DNA of 64,000 bases from CF-162 sp040882565. Its GTDB lineage: Bacteria; Chloroflexota; Dehalococcoidia; SM23-28-2; RBG-16-64-32. Within the stretch, counting starts at the first letter, position 1. Every line of letters begins with the position of its first letter. A model generated the notes under the pieces. The model had not been told where the DNA came from and searched no databases. It saw only the letters and a program-made list of their open reading frames with translations. The position numbers were made by a program, and so were the translations under genes. Below are positions 60,340 to 64,000 of the stretch, one piece after another. Location: contig JBBEAZ010000017.1 of NCBI GenBank assembly GCA_040882565.1, positions 1 through 64,000 of the forward strand. Reading direction: 5' to 3'.

Positions 60340-61755
60340 ATGTCCGACGATCCGCCGCGTTCCCCGCGGGCCAGCCACGTGCCGCCAAGGAGCCGCGGCG
60401 AGGTGGAACTCCGGTCACAGCGGTCGTACGTCTCTCAGCGGGTCGTCCGCCCCCTTCAGGGGTTCATCCACACGGAGGTCCTCAGCGGTGGTGTCCTGCT
60501 TCTCGCCGCTATCGCCGCGCTGGTCTGGGCCAATTCGCCATGGGACGAAGAGTACTTCGATCTATTCGCGACCGTTCTAAGCATCGACGCCGGCATCGTC
60601 CGAATCGACGAGGACCTCCGCCACTGGATCAACGATGGTCTGATGGCGCTGTTCTTCTTCGTCGTGGGTCTGGAGATCAAGCGCGAACTCTGGCGGGGCG
60701 AGCTGGCGGGCTTCAATCGGGCGGTCCTGCCGGTTGTCGCCGCCGCCGGGGGGATGGCCGTGCCGGCGATCCTGTTCACCGCGTTCAACGCCGGCGGCGA
60801 CGGCAGCCATGGTTGGGGCATCCCAATGGCAACGGACATCGCCTTCGCGCTCGGCATCCTGGCGTTGCTGGGGAGGCGCATCTCTTCGCAGGTACGGCTG
60901 TTCCTGCTGGCGCTGGCGATCGTCGACGACATCGGCGCCATCATCGTTATCGCTGTTTTCTACACGTCGGACATCGCGCTGGACTCACTGGCCATTGCTG
61001 TCGTGCTCCTCGGCGTGGTCTATCTGCTGATCCGCTTCGGCGTGCGTGAGGCGAACCTCTATCTAATCCTTGGCGTCTGTATCTGGGTAGCCATGCACGA
61101 ATCGGGCGTGCATGCGACGATCGCGGGCGTCGCTCTCGGCTTGCTGATGCCGGTTGATCCGTTCTACAGCGTCAAGCGGTTCGGCGAATCAATGACAGGA
61201 CTGCTGGCAAGGTTCCGGGAGGTGGAGACTCGCCAGGATACGGAGGCCGCAGAAGAATACCTGGGCCAGATGGAAGAGCTGGTCCAGGGTACCGAAGCGC
61301 CGGTTGGACGCTGGGAACGGCAGCTACACCCTGTAACAAGCTTCTTCGTGGTGCCGCTGTTCGCGCTGGCCAACGCCGGCGTCGTCATCACCGGCGACAG
61401 CGTTGAGGACGCGGTGTCGAGTCCGATATCCCAGGGTGTGGCGTTCGGTCTGATTCTCGGCAAGCCGCTCGGCATCTTCGGCGCGACGTGGCTGGCCGTT
61501 CGCCTTGGCGTGGCGTCGCTGCCGAGGTCGATGAACTGGGGCCACGTGCTCGGCGTTGGGCTGCTCGGGGGCGTTGGCTTCACAGTAGCGCTCTTTATAA
61601 ACGAGCTGGCGCTGGACGGCCCGGACTTGATCGAGGAGGGGAAGCTCGGCATCCTCGCGGGCTCGCTGCTCTCGGCAGTCCTCGGCTTCAGCGCCCTCTG
61701 GTTGTCGACCAGCCGGAGAAGGCCTAAGACCGGCGGCGAGCCAGACGCTGGCTAG
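60340..61755 (+). CDS. nhaA: Na+/H+ antiporter NhaA
   Basis: 471 residues. It exchanges sodium for protons across the inner membrane. Key residues: the Asp pair in ALAIVDDIGAIIVIA, Asp in IPMATDIAFALGIL, and GLEIKRELWRGEL. About 11-12 helices run from SGGVLLLAAIAALVWANSPW to LLSAVLGFSALWL. The last bases overlap the convergent gene by 4 bp. TATATT (60326-60331) ends 8 nt before the ATG with no ribosome site. Confidence 0.95.
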   Translation: MSDDPPRSPRASHVPPRSRGEVELRSQRSYVSQRVVRPLQGFIHTEVLSGGVLLLAAIAALVWANSPWDEEYFDLFATVLSIDAGIVRIDEDLRHWINDGLMALFFFVVGLEIKRELWRGELAGFNRAVLPVVAAAGGMAVPAILFTAFNAGGDGSHGWGIPMATDIAFALGILALLGRRISSQVRLFLLALAIVDDIGAIIVIAVFYTSDIALDSLAIAVVLLGVVYLLIRFGVREANLYLILGVCIWVAMHESGVHATIAGVALGLLMPVDPFYSVKRFGESMTGLLARFREVETRQDTEAAEEYLGQMEELVQGTEAPVGRWERQLHPVTSFFVVPLFALANAGVVITGDSVEDAVSSPISQGVAFGLILGKPLGIFGATWLAVRLGVASLPRSMNWGHVLGVGLLGGVGFTVALFINELALDGPDLIEEGKLGILAGSLLSAVLGFSALWLSTSRRRPKTGGEPDAG

Positions 61756-62765
61756 TCCGCCGGGAACTCGCTCACAGGCACGACGCGACTTTCGCGGTAC
61801 GAGCGGTCGGCCGCCAACGCGAGAACCAGCGCCGCGCGCGCCTCCCTGCCACCGACGGGCACGGGCGTCTCATTGCGCAGGCACTTGACGAACTCCCGCA
61901 TCTCCGCAACGTAGGACTCGTGATAGCGCTGGACGAAGAACGGTTGAACCGGCGCCCGGTGCTGGCCCGAGGCATCGGTCACGACGAGATCGTCGAGCCG
62001 CTGGTTGCCCGCCGTCAGCACGCCTGTTGTGCCGAAGACTTCCATCCGCTGGTCGTAGCCGTGACCGGAGATGCGACTATTGCTGACCGTGGCCGACGTA
62101 CCGTTGGCAAAGTGTAGCGTCGTGACTGCCGTGTCGGGATCGTCAACCGGCGGGTCAACGCGGTCGTCCATGACGGCGCCGGTGACGTGCACACTCTCGA
62201 CGGGGACGCCCATCAGGTACGGCGCCAAGTCGAGCTCGTGGATCGCTGAGTTGACGAAGATGTCTCCGGGTGGATGAGGCGCGCCGGGCGGCTGGATCGG
62301 GTCCCAGGCGACGAGGTGGGCGGTCAGCGGCCGGCCGATCTTGCCGGCGCGCACTGCATCGTAGAGCGAACCGAAGTGCGGGTCGAAGCGGCGGTTGAAA
62401 GCGACGAAGAGCTTGACCTCTGTTGCGGCGACGGCGGCGAGGCCGCGGTCGGCCTCGCTCAGCGTCCGCTCGAGTGGCTTTTCACAGAAGATCTGCTTTC
62501 CGGCTCGCGCGGCAGCTTCGATGATCGCGCCGTGTGTCTCCGGCGGCGTGCAGATGGCTACGGCGTCGATGTCCGCCCGGGCGAGTAAGGTAGCGTCGTT
62601 CCCAGCGGGCTCGACTGCGCATTCGCGGGCGCACGCCTCGGCAGCGCCCCGGTTGATGTCCGCGACGGCGACGAGTCGAGCGCCTGGAACCTGGCTGGCG
62701 ATGTTCGCAGCGTGGACGCGGCCGATCACCCCGCAACCGATGACGCCGAAGCGCACCTCGTCCAT
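61752..62765 (-). CDS. Gfo/Idh/MocA-family oxidoreductase (inositol-dehydrogenase-like)
   Basis: 337 residues. Rossmann site FGVIGCGVIGRVHAANI; FCEKPLERTLSEAD is the conserved EKP motif; then FNRRFDPHFGSLYDAV, AIHELDLAPYLMG and a C-terminal sheet domain. It oxidises a sugar or inositol with NAD. Its ATG overlaps the stop of the upstream isomerase gene, suggesting they act on the same substrate. Confidence 0.9.
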   Translation of the reverse strand: MDEVRFGVIGCGVIGRVHAANIASQVPGARLVAVADINRGAAEACARECAVEPAGNDATLLARADIDAVAICTPPETHGAIIEAAARAGKQIFCEKPLERTLSEADRGLAAVAATEVKLFVAFNRRFDPHFGSLYDAVRAGKIGRPLTAHLVAWDPIQPPGAPHPPGDIFVNSAIHELDLAPYLMGVPVESVHVTGAVMDDRVDPPVDDPDTAVTTLHFANGTSATVSNSRISGHGYDQRMEVFGTTGVLTAGNQRLDDLVVTDASGQHRAPVQPFFVQRYHESYVAEMREFVKCLRNETPVPVGGREARAALVLALAADRSYRESRVVPVSEFPAD

Positions 62766-63679
62766 CAGACGCCGAGGTCCCGCAGGTACTCGCGGTCGGC
62801 GGCGGCGCTTTTCTCGGGGCAGCCCATGCCGGGCGGCAACTCGTCCTCAACGACGATCCAACCGTCGTAGTCTCGCGCCCGGAGATCGGCGAGGAGGCCG
62901 GGGAAGTCGACGTCCCCGGTGCCGAGGCGGTAGAAGACGCGGTTCGCGAGTCCCTCCAAGTAGTCCCAATCGTTAGTCACCATCGCCGCGGCTACGCCGG
63001 CGTGGTACTCCTTGAAGTGCACGTGCCAGATGCGGTCGCCATATTGCTGCGAGGCCTGGCGAACGTCGCCGCCGCCGAGCGCCCGGTGGCCGGTGTCGAG
63101 GCAGAGGCCGAGCAGGCCAGCGTCTGTCATCTCCATCAACCGCGCTGTCTCGTCCGGCGTCTCGATATAGCCGCCGCAGTGGTGATGGAAAACGGTGCGT
63201 AGACCGGTCTCGTCGCGCACCGCGCTGGCGATCGTGTTGGCGCCGTCGGTGAACGCCTGCCATTGCTCCGACGACAAGCCGTGCTCCGGGCGGATGCGGC
63301 CGGCATTGCGGACACGCACCGGATCGGCGCCGTTGGCGTCCGCGAGGATGATGAACGGCTGCGGAACTCCCGGACCTGCGACGCCGGCGAGCAGGCGCGC
63401 CGTCCGCAGCGCATCTTCTCTTCCGGACGCGTGGCAGGCGCGATCGGCAAGCGGAATGGGCACGAGCGCACCGATCATCATCAGGTTGCGGGAGGTTAGC
63501 TCGTCACGCAGCTTAGCGCCACCCGTGGGCAGATAACCCCAGTCGCCAAGCTCGGTTCCTGTGTAGCCCGTGGCCGCGATCTGGTCCAGCACCTCGGCGT
63601 AGGGGGGATAGAGAGACGCATCGTAGCCACCCATGACGCCCCACGAGCAGGGTGCGTTGCCGACGCGGATGGCTGTCAT
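62765..63679 (-). CDS. Sugar phosphate isomerase/epimerase-type TIM barrel (IolE-like)
   Basis: 304 residues. IRVGNAPCSWGVMGG is the IolE-type opening; metal-site segments are VFHHHCGGYIETPDE, LCLDTGHRALGGGD, HVHFKEYH and IVVEDELPPG. IolE dehydrates 2-keto-myo-inositol; the partner gene is dehydrogenase-like, so inositol or a related cyclitol is plausible. TAGCAT ends 7 nt before ATG 63679, so it is likely leaderless. Confidence 0.88.
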   Translation of the reverse strand: MTAIRVGNAPCSWGVMGGYDASLYPPYAEVLDQIAATGYTGTELGDWGYLPTGGAKLRDELTSRNLMMIGALVPIPLADRACHASGREDALRTARLLAGVAGPGVPQPFIILADANGADPVRVRNAGRIRPEHGLSSEQWQAFTDGANTIASAVRDETGLRTVFHHHCGGYIETPDETARLMEMTDAGLLGLCLDTGHRALGGGDVRQASQQYGDRIWHVHFKEYHAGVAAAMVTNDWDYLEGLANRVFYRLGTGDVDFPGLLADLRARDYDGWIVVEDELPPGMGCPEKSAAADREYLRDLGV

Positions 63680-63710
63680 GGTGCGAATGCTAGTGGCAAG
63701 AGCGCGGACG

Positions 63711-63716
63711 TACAAT
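63711..63716 (+). promoter_or_regulatory. -10 element of the gene at the window edge
   Basis: TACAAT is followed by 7 nt and then ATG 63724. The divergent -10 of the IolE-like gene (TAGCAT, minus strand, 63692-63687) lies about 20 bp away, so the two promoters share one short region. Confidence 0.5.
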
Positions 63717-63723
63717 GGCCTTG

Positions 63724-64000
63724 ATGGACGCCTGGCAGACAGTCGCGCAGATCGCCTTGATGCTGGCCGGCGTCCCTCTCGCCGTGCGCGGCCTCTGGCG
63801 CGAGTGGGACGCGATCCTCCGTCCGATCGGTGACCCCGAGAAGGTGCTGAAATTCTTCCGTGGCTTCCGGATGTCGATCATCGGCCTCTCGCTGATCGGC
63901 CTTGGCGCCGGTTGGCTCTGGGACCAGACCTGGCTGATCGTGCTCTCAGCCGCGATCGGTTTCGAGGAGACGATTGAGTCGAGCATCGACATCTTCGCGA
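63724..64000 (+). CDS. Partial gene: membrane protein, cut by the window end
   Basis: The frame is open to the last base, giving 92 residues so far. Two hydrophobic segments are visible (VAQIALMLAGVPLAV and MSIIGLSLIGLGAGWLW, then WLIVLSAAIGFEETIESS). The family is not recognised. ATG 63715 is in frame but lies inside the -10, so 63724 is preferred. Confidence 0.65.
   Translation, partial: MDAWQTVAQIALMLAGVPLAVRGLWREWDAILRPIGDPEKVLKFFRGFRMSIIGLSLIGLGAGWLWDQTWLIVLSAAIGFEETIESSIDIFA

Overview
The window is high-GC bacterial chromosomal DNA, most plausibly from an uncultured Chloroflexota of the Dehalococcoidia type. That placement is inferred from gene content: ADP-forming acyl-CoA synthetase subunits, a two-subunit-type methylmalonyl-CoA mutase large chain, several class III cyclases, many TTG/GTG starts, many exported proteins with Thr/Pro linkers and dockerin-like ends, and no outer-membrane machinery. 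There is no rRNA gene, prophage or CRISPR array. The only RNA gene seen is tRNA-Pro(GGG).

Layout. 1-10.2 kb: a lipoprotein, a DUF3494 surface protein, gene debris, an M48-like membrane protein with altered zinc ligands, a tight sodC/membrane protein/PEP-swivel operon, and an 829-residue hydrolase-cyclase-hydrolase-LuxR fusion. 10.2-26 kb: large exported proteins (beta-helix, subtilases, a CSLREA beta-helix with seven internal repeats), split by a PAS histidine kinase / response regulator / HD-GYP cassette whose kinase carries a one-base frameshift. 26-36 kb: mainly metabolism (nitroreductase, alcohol dehydrogenase, SDR, split acyl-CoA synthetase, methylmalonyl-CoA mutase) plus an orphan secretion-type ATPase. 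36-42 kb: two tandem CSLREA beta-helix/dockerin genes linked to a small excisionase-type HTH gene (one intact copy, one relic), then a 1.1-kb array of about 175-bp GC-rich repeats. 42-64 kb: housekeeping genes (pyrE, rhodanese, HAD, cysteine desulfurase, pth, mfd, tRNA-Pro, glutamine synthetase family, nhaA, inositol-type isomerase/dehydrogenase) mixed with a DUF4242-cyclase and a TolB-like dockerin protein.

How it works together. At least seven exported proteins carry a dockerin-like calcium-loop module of one of three flavours: a paired 'WGD..CSG..DPVDSL..LR.DAGL' type, a paired 'NI.DVL.LKP.FG' type, and an N-terminal variant. This suggests a shared surface-assembly or sorting scheme, although no cohesin partner is visible here. 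Signalling is rich: two class III cyclases fused to sensor-like domains, one HD-GYP regulator and a PAS kinase. Several genes have a TAnnnT -10 element 6-8 nt upstream of the start codon, which suggests leaderless transcripts are common in this genome.

The strongest items for follow-up are the double pseudo-hydrolase cyclase/LuxR fusion, the HTH-linked duplication of beta-helix/dockerin genes with paired operator-like repeats, the 175-bp repeat array with a solo copy elsewhere, and fragments of a DUF3303 gene scattered over three loci.
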